Shown here: positions 35,932-46,779 of the stretch, piece by piece
How positions within the stretch are numbered: position 1 is the first letter of the stretch
How the letters are laid out: every line of letters starts with the position of its first letter
Assembly (NCBI GenBank): GCA_014529385.2
Contig: CM043959.1
Coordinates: 63,565,753-63,629,752 of the forward strand
Origin: Adiantum capillus-veneris
Lineage: Eukaryota > Streptophyta > Polypodiopsida > Polypodiales > Pteridaceae
Direction of reading: 5' to 3'
DNA: 64,000 nucleotides
The notes under the pieces: model-generated
Told to the model about the DNA's origin: nothing
Databases searched by the model: none
What the model saw: only the letters and a program-made list of their open reading frames with translations
Made by a program: the position numbers and the translations under genes

Positions 35932-37241
35932 CTAGTCAGACGTCTCATCGCGTCCAAGCGGCGTATCTGTCAGATTCTGCAAAAAAAGACAATAAGACAG
36001 CTTTCAGTAAGTATAAACATATAACGACATTTATAAAACAATACAAAAAATAAAAAAGAGTAAACCCTAATACTAACCATGCCGCCGCGAGAACTGAGAA
36101 TGTCCATCAGGGCGTTTAAGCCCTTCCTGCCTGCGTACTCGCGCTCGTACGGTGTGGGATCACGTCCTGTCATCGACCACTGTCAAAACATACAAAGATT
36201 TCATTATGTTAGAATTAAAAAACTCATAAACCCTAAACTATCGAACATAAAGAGCAATGCGAAAACACTTACAAAATCGGCCTCAAATGATGCCCATCCA
36301 CCGCTCCCCAAGTGGTGCGAGCTCCCTGCCTCTACTCGCGCTCTGGCTGCATCCTTTTGTTGCTTCCACTTGTCGGGATTCTCGCGCGCTGCTTTCTTCG
36401 CATTCTTCCAATCTTCTTTGGCCAGCCAATCTGGCCTGTTCCACCCATTCTTGATTGCTTTTTGCACTTCGTAACGCTTGTGTTTGCAATATTCGCGCAT
36501 TCGAATCTTCATCAGGTCTTCATTGAAGCACTGATCCCGTGTTGGAACGGGAAACTCATCATGAAGTATGCTGATGACTCTGTTTTTTAAATCACTTGGT
36601 ACTTCACTCCATTTGTTTAGTATGTAGTGTCTAAACAGCTGAGAGCAAAGACCACGCATGCGCGAGATCACCTTCTTGCCGTCATCATCCATGATGATGC
36701 CGCCGCTGATGTCGACGGAGTAAGGCAAGCCCTCTGGCCGGTGACGCGTGAACCTAGGTGTCCCGGCAGGGATCTCTAGCGGCGTGTCGATGGGGGTACG
36801 GACATCAGGTGTCTCCACCGGCGTCTGGGCCCCGAAGCGAGGAGTGTCGAGTGGGGTGGCTTCTGGCGGAGTAGGTAGAGGTGTGTAGCTTCTAGGAACA
36901 GTCAGCCGTGCAAAACCTGGCGTAGATGGCGATGCTGTGGCTGGTGTGGGGGCGGGCAAAGAAGGGGAGGGTAAAGAGCCTTGGCGAACACGAGGCGGTG
37001 TGGAGGCATCGGTGGCGGAATCCCCACAACAACCGCCACCGCCACCACTAGAGCGCCGGTGTCTAGATGAGTGTGAAGCTCGTCTCGTCGACGCCGAAGC
37101 TTCGGAGCGCGCCGAATGCTCCGAAAGAGAGGGAGATGCGGATGGAGTAGGAACGCACGATGATGCGCCAGAGCGATGACGCTCCACGTACCACTGTCTC
37201 TGCTGCGATGACAAAGAAGAAAGAAACTCCTCATCATCCAT
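35932..37241 (-). CDS. Ptta/En/Spm second protein (Transposase_24-like), three exons
   Basis: Proposed exons on the minus strand: 36273-37241, 36078-36179 and 35932-35976, joined at GTAAGT/ACAG and GTTAGT/GCAG borders, all in phase 0, giving 371 residues with no internal stop. The start is the ATG at 37241 (MDDEEFLSSLSSQQRQW), just after a TGCAG that may be the 3' splice site of a leader intron. Residues 25-200 are low-complexity, rich in Ser, Pro, Thr and Arg. The C-terminal half has the plant transposase (Ptta/En/Spm) region: WSEVPSDLKNRVI, KNAKKAARENPDKWK and HHLGSGGWASFEADF, then MTGRDPTPYE. It is probably the DNA-binding or regulatory partner that recognises the subterminal repeats. Splicing is inferred. 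Confidence 0.8.
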
Positions 37242-37581
37242 ACCTGCATTAAACACACGAATATTTAAACTTAATATTGAATGAATAGAGTAGACAATGA
37301 TGCAAATACCATATAAATACAATGACGCAATGAATTGAGTGATAGAAGAGGCAAGTCGAAAACTCAGAATTTTCAATCAAAAGATGTAAGCGCGAGTAGA
37401 AAAGAGCGTTATACACCATGGAAGGTACTTAGAGAGCCAGAGCTTTTACAACACGGAGCAAAATTGTTCAAATACAATATTTGTGGCTTTAAGATATCTC
37501 TCTCTCATCCTCGCATAACTCAGCATAACTTCCTATATCTATATAGAGCTCTCCGTTTAAACACATATCCTCTGTTTCATT

Positions 37582-40500
37582 TTATAGCTCCCCTGCATGC
37601 ACCCCATATAGAGTAGTAGCATCTTGATGCTCGTCTGGCACCACCACAGCGGCTTCTGATTGAGCATCTTCTCTGATCTCCTCCATTGATGTCGTTGTGA
37701 TTGGCACATGGTAGCCTTCATACGTCCTTGCACTACGAGGGGCTACCTCTATGACATACCACCAGTTGGATGTAGACTTTGTAGGATGAAATATTACCTG
37801 CCATAGCCACATAACTTACATGAGAGCTTTCAAGCACATAACTTGTAAAAGGGGGATGTTAACTATTTACATACTTACTTGTTCACAATGCTCAGGTAGT
37901 ACGAAAGTGTCTCTTAGGTCAGTCCATTTCTTAGTAGAATCCACCTCAAGAAAACCAGACTCTCCTCTACGCACAGTAGCGTTGCGACCCTCCATGATTA
38001 TCTTGAACCATTGCACGTCGAACAAGTCGACAAAAAATCCTCTGTAATCGATCCTCAAAATCTCTTGCAGCGTGCCGAAGTAAGTGAGTTCCGCCACCAC
38101 AGGATCTGCATCAGAGGAATGTCGTCGACTAGACTGTTCAAATTTTGCCATGATTCCACAATCTTGAGTAAAACGCTTTTTGTCGATTCGTTCCACCCTA
38201 AAATGTCGACCTTTACACCATGCTGTTGTGTATGACTTATACTACAACGAACAAAGATTATGAGTGGCCGTTCAAACGTTTATAAGTAAAGTCACTTGCT
38301 AGTCGTACATTGCAAACTTACCTTGGTCGCGCAACCCCGAGAGTACTCCCACTCTTCTTCAGTCACTTCGTCACCGCATTGTTGTGCGCTTTTCAATTGG
38401 TTGTGCAACCATCTTAAGCTCGTGAAGGTTGGTAGGCTCTCCAGAACCGCTGGATAGTGCATCGGTGGTCGTCTTCCCCGTCTCCACTTGATTCGTGCCC
38501 TTTGTCGCTCTTGCTTTACATCCTCATATTGTGAAATCCACTTTTGCATCACTGGATTGTGAAGCATGCAAAATCGATTGATTTTAGCCTCTAGATCTTC
38601 CGTCATCTTCTTCTCAACACCGAGATTGCACATGACAATCCCAGATATGCGCTCATCATCTATGGTTCGCCATAGCGTGTCCCGGGATTTATCAAATCCG
38701 TCTAGCCACTCTCCAATGTACACTAGGGACTCTGATACCAACCAACCTTCTGCCATGCTACCCTCCGGACGTGCCTTTTGATGCACATATAACTTAAGCG
38801 TTTTCATGAAACGCTCTAAGAAGAACATCCATCTGGAATGAACTGTGCCAGCTATTTCCACCTCATCAACTATGTGAACAAGAAGATGCACCTGAATGGT
38901 TAGCATTGTAGTAGGAAAATGTTTCTCAAACATGCATACAAGCTCCGCAGCATTTAGTTTGGCGAAAGGTATGGAGTCTACGTTGATCTCCTTTTGTGAG
39001 ATCCATTGCACCAGCTTTGCAAGTTTGTAGATTGTGTTACGGATGTCGAGAGACAAACATCCCTCAATGGCAACCGGTAAAATAAACTGTAAAGTATGTG
39101 CAGCAATGATATTAAAGTCCACATTTTATGCAATGATATTAAAGTCCACTATGAACGTACCTGACACATTTTATGCCAATCGTGTGACTTCAAACCTGTA
39201 AGCTTTCCTTCTTTAGTAAAACACGTTCGGAGCGAGTGCATTACGCCAGTGGGGGTCCGCAAAGATCAAATGGTCTCTTTTACTTTGCGTTCTTGGGCTC
39301 CTGTGAAAATCCATGGTGCTTTAGGGAGTTTTATCAATCCATCAGACGCTGTTTGCGGCCAATATTGCTCCATACGATCCACATTTCTAAGGTCAACTCT
39401 GGCTCCCAAAGTATCATTCTTGCCGGTCAGATGGTCCCATAGTAGATTACCCACATTCTTGAATATGTGCATTGGATCGAGCAAGTGATTGATCATGAGT
39501 CGGGGCCAGTATGGTAACTCGTACCATAGAGATAGTCTCTTCATCCCTGGAGGCAATCCGTCATCGCACATCTCCTTCTGCTCTAACCATGCTTGTGCAG
39601 ACATCCTTGGTGGCTCTCTTCCCAAAAAACCGTCGCGTAACACATGATTCTCTGGAAGATACGCTTGATGACCTTCGTAGATTTGCTTCTTCAGTGAGGG
39701 TGCCCTACGTGCATTCAGTCTAGGTCCACATGTGACACATGCTCTGTATCCGCTTGTTTGAAGCCCTGCATGTATACACATGATAATAGATCAACTATGG
39801 GAAAAAACAAGATTTACAGTGTCTGAGTGAGGAGTGTCAATAGATCACCTGAGCATTCTGTTAGCCCGGGATAGTCATGCATGGTCCACATTAGAATGCC
39901 TCTGATCAAAGCATTCCGTCGTCCTGTGTGTTGGCTCATATCCACCACCTCTATGCCAATCCACAATTGTTGTAGCTCTTCCAATAGTGGACGAAGATAC
40001 ACATCCATATTCCCCACTTTATATCGCCCTGGCACAATCAAGCTTAGCCATAGGTGCCCCTTCTTCGTAGTCAACCACGGGGGAATGTTGTAGTTGACGA
40101 TGACAACGGGCCATACACTGTAAGATGTTGATCTTTGACCAAATGGATTTACGCCATCCATAGCCAGGCCTAAGCGCAAATTTCAAGCTTCCCTGGAAAA
40201 ATCTGACCATGTTCCAACTATATGTTTCCACGCTACGCAATCTGCAGGAATTCGTAGCACACCATCCGAAGATTTATTCTCCTCATGCCATGATGCTAGG
40301 GCGGCCATGGACTTACATTCGAAGAAATGCTTGATGCGAGGAAGCAGAGGGAAATGTCGCAAAACCTTTTATGGAATTTTTGTCCCATGGAGATCCACTC
40401 GATATCTTTCGGAATCACATTTCGGACACTTCTTCATGTCTATGTATTCCCCTTTGAAAAGAATGCAGGCATTAGGACAAGCGTGGATAGAATTGTAATC

Positions 40501-41217
40501 CATCCCTAAGTTCCGCAAAATCTTTCTTGCTTCATCTCGGGAATCTGGCATCACATTGTCAGCTGGTAGTATGTGCTCTTTCAGCAATCTACACAACATA
40601 AAAATATGATACAGTCGTGTAAAAATCTATCAGATCATTATACATTTAGAGTTTTATTAAAGTAAACTAATTGTAATAGATCACCTGAAAAGCGTTGTGA
40701 CGCTAGTGTCACTCCATCCAAACTTTGCCTGCATGTTGAGAAGAACCAGGAGTGCTTTCAATCTAGACATACGTGCTCCATTATACAATGGCGTATCGGC
40801 TTCACTTTTCATATCATCATAGATAAGCCTTTCTGAATCCATGATCGTCTCGATCATTTCATCAATCTCGGGCTCAAACATTGCCTCGTTGGGAATGTGC
40901 TCTGCATGATCATCCCCCGAGCTGTCAAAGGCTACATCTTGTGGCCTCACATATGCTGCTTGACCAAAGCGCCTGCGAACACGTCTATTGGGTTGCAAGA
41001 TTGCTGCTTGTTGGCCAGCGTCAGAGTCCGACGAGTTATAATTGGCAACAACTCGATCTATAATAGATGGATCGAACTCGCCAAATTCATGAACGTACTG
41101 CAAAGAAACACGTCTTGTCCATCGCACAGCATGCTTGCATTGATTACAAGGACATAAGACCCTCGTTGAGAGATAGGTGTTTCGGTTGGACGGTCCCACA
41201 TCCTCATCGCTACTCAT
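37582..41217 (-). pseudogene. TNP2-type CACTA transposase, six exons, three in-frame stops
   Basis: Proposed minus-strand exons: 40685-41217, 39849-40588, 39161-39765, 38322-39086, 37879-38241 and 37582-37797. All junctions are GT-AG and phases agree (3,222 bases). Domains in order: Transpos_assoc (CPCNQCKHAVRW), Transposase_21 (IHACPNACILFKGEY with a CPKC pair, RLGLAMDGVNPFG, SLWYELPYWPRLMINHLLDPMHI), DUF4218 (GLKSHDWHKMCQ, ILPVAIEG, MFFLERFMKTLKLYVHQKARPEGS), and DUF4216 (ELTYFGTLQEILRIDYRGFFVDLFD, then WWYVIEVAP). In-frame stops are TAA at 40369-40371 and TGA at 40183-40185 and 39266-39268; each could come from a single C-to-T change. The enzyme would cut and join element ends, but this copy is inactive unless the stops are read through. 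Confidence 0.9.
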
Positions 41218-41279
41218 AATGAGGATAAAAAACTTATAACCTGGACAACAAATTTAATATTCTATTGGCATTCTTCGTC

Positions 41280-41282
<3 letters not shown>

Positions 41283-41369
<87 letters not shown>
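41283..41369 (+). repeat. (TC)n microsatellite upstream of the CACTA transposase start
   Basis: A tract of about 43 TC units ending 66 bases upstream of the minus-strand ATG at 41217. It lies in the promoter or leader of the gene. Confidence 0.97.
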
Positions 41370-41371
<2 letters not shown>

Positions 41372-41803
41372 ACCTCACATTCTCTAGTCATGTCCAATCC
41401 CCGCACACCTCGGTCTAGAGGTGCACGGAGATCAGAACCACCGGGTTATAATCTCGTCTTTATTGGTCAATACCTATATTTGTGGGTACAAGAAATCTAC
41501 ACACCGACGTCTACATGATACTGCATGTAGTGGACAAAACCCCTTTGCCTCTTCTCTAGCTGTAGCACTTCACAGCATCTTAACATCTTTTCACAGTAGA
41601 TCTTTTCACTGTTCGTCTAACTCTAAACCCTAAACCGTAAGTAATTCTTGCGTGGACTCGATCTAACATAAATAAGCGTAAATCTAAATAAACGTAAATC
41701 TAACTAAAAATAAACCTAAATCTAATTTAACATAAGTCTACATCTAACCTAATCTTTAACGTCTTTTGGGGTAGTTTTCTACGACGTTAAAACTCTCTTC
41801 TTC

Positions 41804-41841
<38 letters not shown>

Positions 41842-42694
41842 ACCTAAATAAACCTAAGTCTAATCTAATATAACATAAATCTAAATCTAACGTAAATATA
41901 TTATGTTATATTAAAAACAAAGAACTAAACTAACAGGGATTATAAGAACCTTAAAACTGATTTAACACATAATTTTTTACATAACTCGGCAAGAGTTGGC
42001 ATTCTCATCACTAAAGATGTGAGAGTTAACTTTCGGCAGTGACGCTGCCTCCTCTCCATCCACATCTGACGATAGCAATTGGCCCTTTAGACCGTTCTTG
42101 CTCTTGTTACTAACTTTGAAGTTGCTGTTGAATGACTAGAGGTTGTCTAGATGGTCATTGTGTCGGGGATGTAGTGACTCTTGCCGCCCTGAAGATCCAC
42201 CTTCTTCCCTATCTTCTGAAGACATTTCACCAGTACTTTTGGATCGACGGAGCCCACCATGAGTGAAGGCAGCAATACCCTATATTCCATTGAGGGCTTT
42301 CTTCACCCGCTTCATGCAGGCATCGCAGTCTATGGAGACCTAAATCTAATCTAATATAACGTAAATCTAAATCTAGCGTAAATAAACGTAAATCTAGTTA
42401 AAAATAAACCTAAATCTAATTTAATGTAAGTCTACATATAACCTAATCTTTAACGTCTTTTAAGATAGTTTCCTACGACGTTATAACTCTCTTCTTCTTG
42501 TGTGTGTGCGCGTGTGTGGATGTGTGTGCCAATAAAAAGAGATAAATGGTATAACCTTTCTATCACCCATGCCAAGTATGATAGATTGATTATTCCATTT
42601 CCCTCTTGAATAATAGGTCTTGAGTTCAACTCCTCGTCGGCTAGATCTTTAGTTCTTTTAATTTTAATTAGTTTCCTACGACGTTAAATTAGTT
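41370..42694. other. CACTA 5' region with AT-rich TAAATCTAA repeats
   Basis: No gene. Degenerate repeats of AACATAAATCTAAATCTAA fill 41660-41940. A segment of about 170 bp (41690-41830, ending in TTCTTCTTGTGTGTGTG) recurs at 42355-42510. (TG)n lies at 41807-41836. Confidence 0.6.
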
Positions 42695-42905
42695 TCTCTC
42701 TCTTTCTCTCTCAATGTGTGTGCGTTTTTTTGGATTGTATGCATGTTTTCTCTCTCTTTTCCTCTCTCAATGTGTGCGTTTTTTGTTTATGCATGTTCTC
42801 TCTCTCTTTTCCTCTCTCAATGCGTGCGTTTTTTGTTTATGCATGCTCTCTCTCTCTTTTTCTCTCTCAATGTGTGTGTGCATTCTTTGTTTATGTATGT
42901 GTGTG
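42695..42905 (+). repeat. 50-bp tandem repeat, four units
   Basis: Four units of about 50 bp with the core CTCTCTCAATGTGTGCGTTTT followed by TTGTTTATGCATG. A (TC)n tract (42927-42980) follows. Confidence 0.9.
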
Positions 42906-42923
42906 TGCGTTTTTGTTTTTGTT

Positions 42924-42983
<60 letters not shown>

Positions 42984-43005
42984 AACACTAGGTGTGTGTG
43001 TGTGT

Positions 43006-43018
<13 letters not shown>

Positions 43019-43037
<19 letters not shown>

Positions 43038-43140
43038 GAGAGAGAAAGAGGGGAAGGGAACATGAGAATGAGGAGAGGGAAGGAGCATACCTGGCTCTCC
43101 TTCCTCTCCTCGTGTGTGTGTGTGTGTGTGGAGAAGAAAA

Positions 43141-43175
<35 letters not shown>

Positions 43176-43266
43176 AAGAGGAGAAGGGAACATGAGAATG
43201 AGGAGAGGGAAGGAGCATACCTGGCTCTCCTTCCTCTCCTCGTGTGTGTGTGTGTGTGTGGAGAAG

Positions 43267-43312
<46 letters not shown>

Positions 43313-43315
43313 CAT
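43019..43315 (+). repeat. 130-bp tandem repeat, about 2.3 units
   Basis: The segment with AACATGAGAATGAGGAGAGG, CCTGGCTCTCC and (GT)n recurs with a period of 130 bp (CCTGGCTCTCC at 43090 and 43220). A third partial unit ends near 43315. Confidence 0.9.
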
Positions 43316-43341
43316 TACCTGCTCCTTGCTTGAGGGCGCCG

Positions 43342-43370
43342 AAAAACTCAGATCTGAGATCTGAGTTTTT
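43342..43370. repeat. Perfect 13-bp inverted repeat
   Basis: AAAAACTCAGATC and its inverse complement are separated by TGA. It lies just outside the subterminal repeats at the right end of the CACTA element. Confidence 0.9.
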
Positions 43371-43399
43371 GGGCGTGCTCGGTTATTTTTTTAGCCCAG

Positions 43400-43461
43400 C
43401 CGGCGTCGCTATGAGCGTCGCAAATTTACAAAGAAATTTGCGACGCTCATAGCGACGCCGG
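43400..43461. repeat. Subterminal 28-bp perfect hairpin of the CACTA element
   Basis: Two 28-bp arms (43400-43427 and 43434-43461), perfectly complementary, with a 6-base loop ACAAAG. Each arm contains CGTCGCTATGAGCGTCGC, i.e. two subterminal motifs. Two more motifs follow before the right end. Confidence 0.95.
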
Positions 43462-43521
43462 GAATTTTTTTTCTGAGCGTCGCTGTGTGAGCGTCGCTAA
43501 TATGAATAGCCTCTTGTAGTG

Positions 43522-43755
43522 GTTGTTTCTAACGAGTGTGTCGCACTGCAAGGAGGGGTTATGTATTTTTAAATCCTTTGTTCTTGGCTGCTGCTGACTA
43601 CCACGTCACACTCCAGGGATCTTGGTTTTAATCGACTCTTTGTCTCTGGCTGTTGTTGATCACCACATCGCACTACAAGCCTAGGGATTATGTATTTTTA
43701 GATCTTTTGTTAAGTACTGGTTGTTGTTGACCATCACATCACACTGCAAAAAGAA
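43522..43755 (+). repeat. 60-bp minisatellite, block 3
   Basis: It continues the array from 35366 across the CACTA insertion, with about four subunits such as GGAGGGGTTATGTATTTTTAA and CCACATCGCACTACAAG. Confidence 0.8.
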
Positions 43756-44768
43756 ATATCATATCATATAGTTGCTCATTTTCAGATGTTACCTATCATT
43801 GTGTTGCTTTGCAAAGAGGACTATTGTAATTTTGTAATTTTAAATAAGCGTTCTAATTCATGAAATGTAATTATATTTTTCTATTTGCAATCATATAAGT
43901 TAAAGTTATATCTATTCTAGATCTATCTTAATTTTATTTTCTTCGTGCATTTTCAAGCTTCAATCATGGTAGAGACAAAGTTATTGCGTCAACATTGCAA
44001 AATTATTTGTGATGCTCTTATTTTATCTCTCTATGGAGCTTCATACAATCATTTTCCTAGGGCATTTGATCCACTTCAGGAAAAGTTTAATGATTTTGTG
44101 ATTGAACTTGTGGAGTAGTGCCAATTGAAATTGTGCCATGCATTTCTTGTTTTGTTTGACCTAGCTCTGTGTACTAATGGAGTTATGCACAACACAATAA
44201 AGAAATTATTGGGGAAAGTCGTTAGAAGCTTTGAAATTATGGGTCATCCAAAAATAAAAGTGAAACCTATAATCAGAGAGCAATGCAACTTGTGTCACAG
44301 CTACATTCAATTTGAAGAGCAAGGATAGAGCTGCAGGCTCTTCTAAACGTCCTAGGACTGAAGAGCATGTGTCTCCTCCTTCAGGTGCCAAGCCCTCAGT
44401 TGTACACTTGGATGATACTACATGTCCTCTTGTCCTACACCTACTTAGGGGCCATTCTATCTTTCACTTGCAAGCACCCCATATAGGTGAAGGACATTTT
44501 GCAAATTCAAAATTTTTCATATCTGATCTTCTAGGGAGCAAGCCCATGATCTAAATTAAATCTCCCAACCAATAATGAGCTCTTTTTGTATCTTAAATCT
44601 CAAGATTTGTAACTAAAGCCTCTTTTGATATGTAAATCTCTATTTGTGGAACAAATGAATACGTCGGATGTTGTTGCAATTGCGTAAGTCTTACTCTATC
44701 TCCCTCTCTCTTTCTCTCCAACAATGATAGAAAGAAGATGAAGAGAAAGAGAGACAATGATAGAGGGA

Positions 44769-44810
<42 letters not shown>

Positions 44811-44889
44811 GAAACTAAATTCCACAAAAAATCTCCATCACAAAATTAATCATGAATATGGTATAAACTTTATAGCTAATCCGTTCCCT
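43756..44889 (+). other. Unassigned region with short frames and a (GA)n tract
   Basis: A frame at 43966-44118 (MVETKLLRQHCKI, ending in a stop) and another at 44125-44328 (with a QCNLCHSYIQFEEQ segment) may derive from one decayed gene, but I recognise no family. (GA)n lies at about 44776-44806. Confidence 0.4.
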
Positions 44890-46770
44890 CAATCATAGGC
44901 ACCATATCATCAAATTCTTTGACATCTGAACATTCAAGATCAATATCTTCCAGATTCCATTCCATTTCATCAGCAGAGGTGAGCTCATTTGCAATTGCTT
45001 TGTGTGTTTGAAAGTGTCCAAAAATTTCTTTAGTAGCACGTGTGTCTAACTTTGATGTCTAATGCATAAGTCGCATGCTACAAAATACATACACTAAGTT
45101 AGCAACTCATTTTAGACTTATTTTATTTTGTTTCTTAGTATGCACAAAAGAAAATGAAGACCAATTTATTTCATAGCTACTACTTGAGGGCAGCAACAAA
45201 AAATACTCTCACAACCATACGTTGAAGTTCCATTTTTTCTTCACCATACTCCTTCCACCAAACTGGTGCGCTCATCGTCTTGATAGCATCTATATGCCAA
45301 GGAACCCCAAACATTCCTTCTTTGCTAATATTGGCCACTTGTATGTGTATTCCATCCACAGTTCCTAATATTTGGGTACACAATTTCTCAAAATCAGTGA
45401 TCACTTCATTGTTTGAATATTGATTGTGCATCTCGAACTTGAGATCTAAGATGAACCCTACTCCATGTAAAGGAGCATACAGTTGCTCCCGTCATCTTTT
45501 AACCGTCCAAATATAAAGGCTTCTTTGTCCACTAATCATTTCAGGTGAGTGAAGGGCTTTGTGATAATAAAAATTTTATCTTTATTTCTCCAAAAAATAG
45601 GAGAGTTTACAAGCTGATAGCATTTGGAAGCAACAAGTTCATACTTGAGATATTTATCAAGCCAGATGTTCCATCTTCTATGTGCCATTATTTCAACAAG
45701 GGCTACTTTAACCTGTTGTAGTGTCGAGAGAACCTAATATGTTGTTGCAAAAGGGTCACACAAAAAAGATATAAATTTTTGGTTAGGGACTTTGTTCTAA
45801 ACAAAGCGTAAGAAAATGATTGCTCCCTTATAAGCTTAACCAAGTGGTTTGCATCTAGAAGAATTTTCTTAATAGAAGGAACTTTTTGAAATTCCTTCAA
45901 GAGCAGATTCAAAGTGTGGATAGCACATGGAACCCATGTAATCTTTGGATACTTTGTTTCAATTGCTTTTCCAACTGATTTGTAGTTAGAATCATTATCT
46001 GTGACAATGGCTATCATATTTTTAGGCCCCCCTTCTCTTCTGATCAAACGCTCATATACACCAGTAAGATATCCACTAGTTTTCTCTTTGATTTATGAGT
46101 CGATCACTTCAAGAAAGATGGATTCTCTTGGAAAAATGAAAACCACATTAATCAATGGTTTCTTCTCACAATTTATCCAACCATCTAGTGCGATTCTGCA
46201 TCCATACTGTGGCACATATATAATCAAGAGTTGTGCACTTTAGAATATTCTCTGATGTAGCTTTCACTTTATCTAAATATTCTGTATGCACCTTATTATA
46301 ATCAGGTACCACAGAACCCTTCTTCACTGTGCTCATTAAAGCATATTTATAGATAGATTTTGAATGACATTAAAAGGAATTCCACATGCAAGAAATGATT
46401 GCGTCCACTTAAGATGGAGTTCAAGCAGCCATTGTTTATCAAATGCCTGATGCAAAGTAGAACCACTTGGTGCAGGTTCTCCTCTAGTCTGTGCTTCACT
46501 TTGGATTATGTTAGTAGAGCGTGTAGTGGGATTAGAGCTACAAGCCCCAACAAACAGTGAATGTCACCCTCCTTGATTATAAGTAGGGGTTGAGGGAGGG
46601 TTTTCCTCATCCTTGAGTGCCATCTCCACGTCCCTAGGCATAGATGGAGCCACCATTTTTGGACCACCCTTTTTTTGCCCTCAAGATGTACTCTTTTTGC
46701 TTTAAGATCCCACTCAAGAAATTTTTCTTCAATACATGTAGGGGGGGTTTTGTAAGCGGCCACGTTTCTA
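44890..46770 (-). pseudogene. hAT-family transposase remnant
   Basis: Minus-strand pieces follow hAT order. At 46330-46440 is a FLACGIPFNVIQNL-like segment. At 45703-46210 is the DUF659-type core: CRIALDGWINCEKKPLINVV, then IVTDNDSNYKSVGKAI and TWVPCAIHTLNLLLKEF. At 45180-45330 is WHIDAIKTMSAPVWWKEYGE with LQRMVVRV, as in the region before the dimerisation domain. At 44890-45130 are LSVCILCSMRL and acidic C-terminal sequence. Stops and frameshifts are frequent, so it is inactive. No terminal repeats are visible. The right end touches chromovirus sequence near 46775. Confidence 0.8.
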
Positions 46771-46779
46771 GGTCAAGGA

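Larger units (their letters stand above)
35367..43521. mobile_element. Complete En/Spm (CACTA) DNA transposon, 8,155 bp
   Basis: The element begins CACTACAAGAGG and ends CCTCTTGTAGTG, a perfect 12-bp terminal inverted repeat. The flanks are GCT (35364-35366) and GTT (43522-43524), a 3-bp target duplication with one substitution; the surrounding minisatellite unit reads ...GGCTGTTGCTGAC, which fits this site. Both ends carry subterminal TAGCGACGC repeats in both orientations. Two minus-strand genes lie inside: a TNP2 transposase (37582-41217) and a Ptta/En/Spm second gene (35932-37241). It is complete in structure, but the transposase has three stop codons. Confidence 0.95.

Noticed and set aside
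37242-37376. 45-residue N-terminal extension of the second CACTA gene
   Set aside because: The extension is hydrophobic AT-rich text and ends at a TGCAG splice acceptor just before MDDEEF, so the downstream ATG is preferred.
41625-41640. Telomere-like AAACCCTAAACC
   Set aside because: Only one partial unit, followed by degenerate TAAATCTAA text; not a telomeric or interstitial telomere array.
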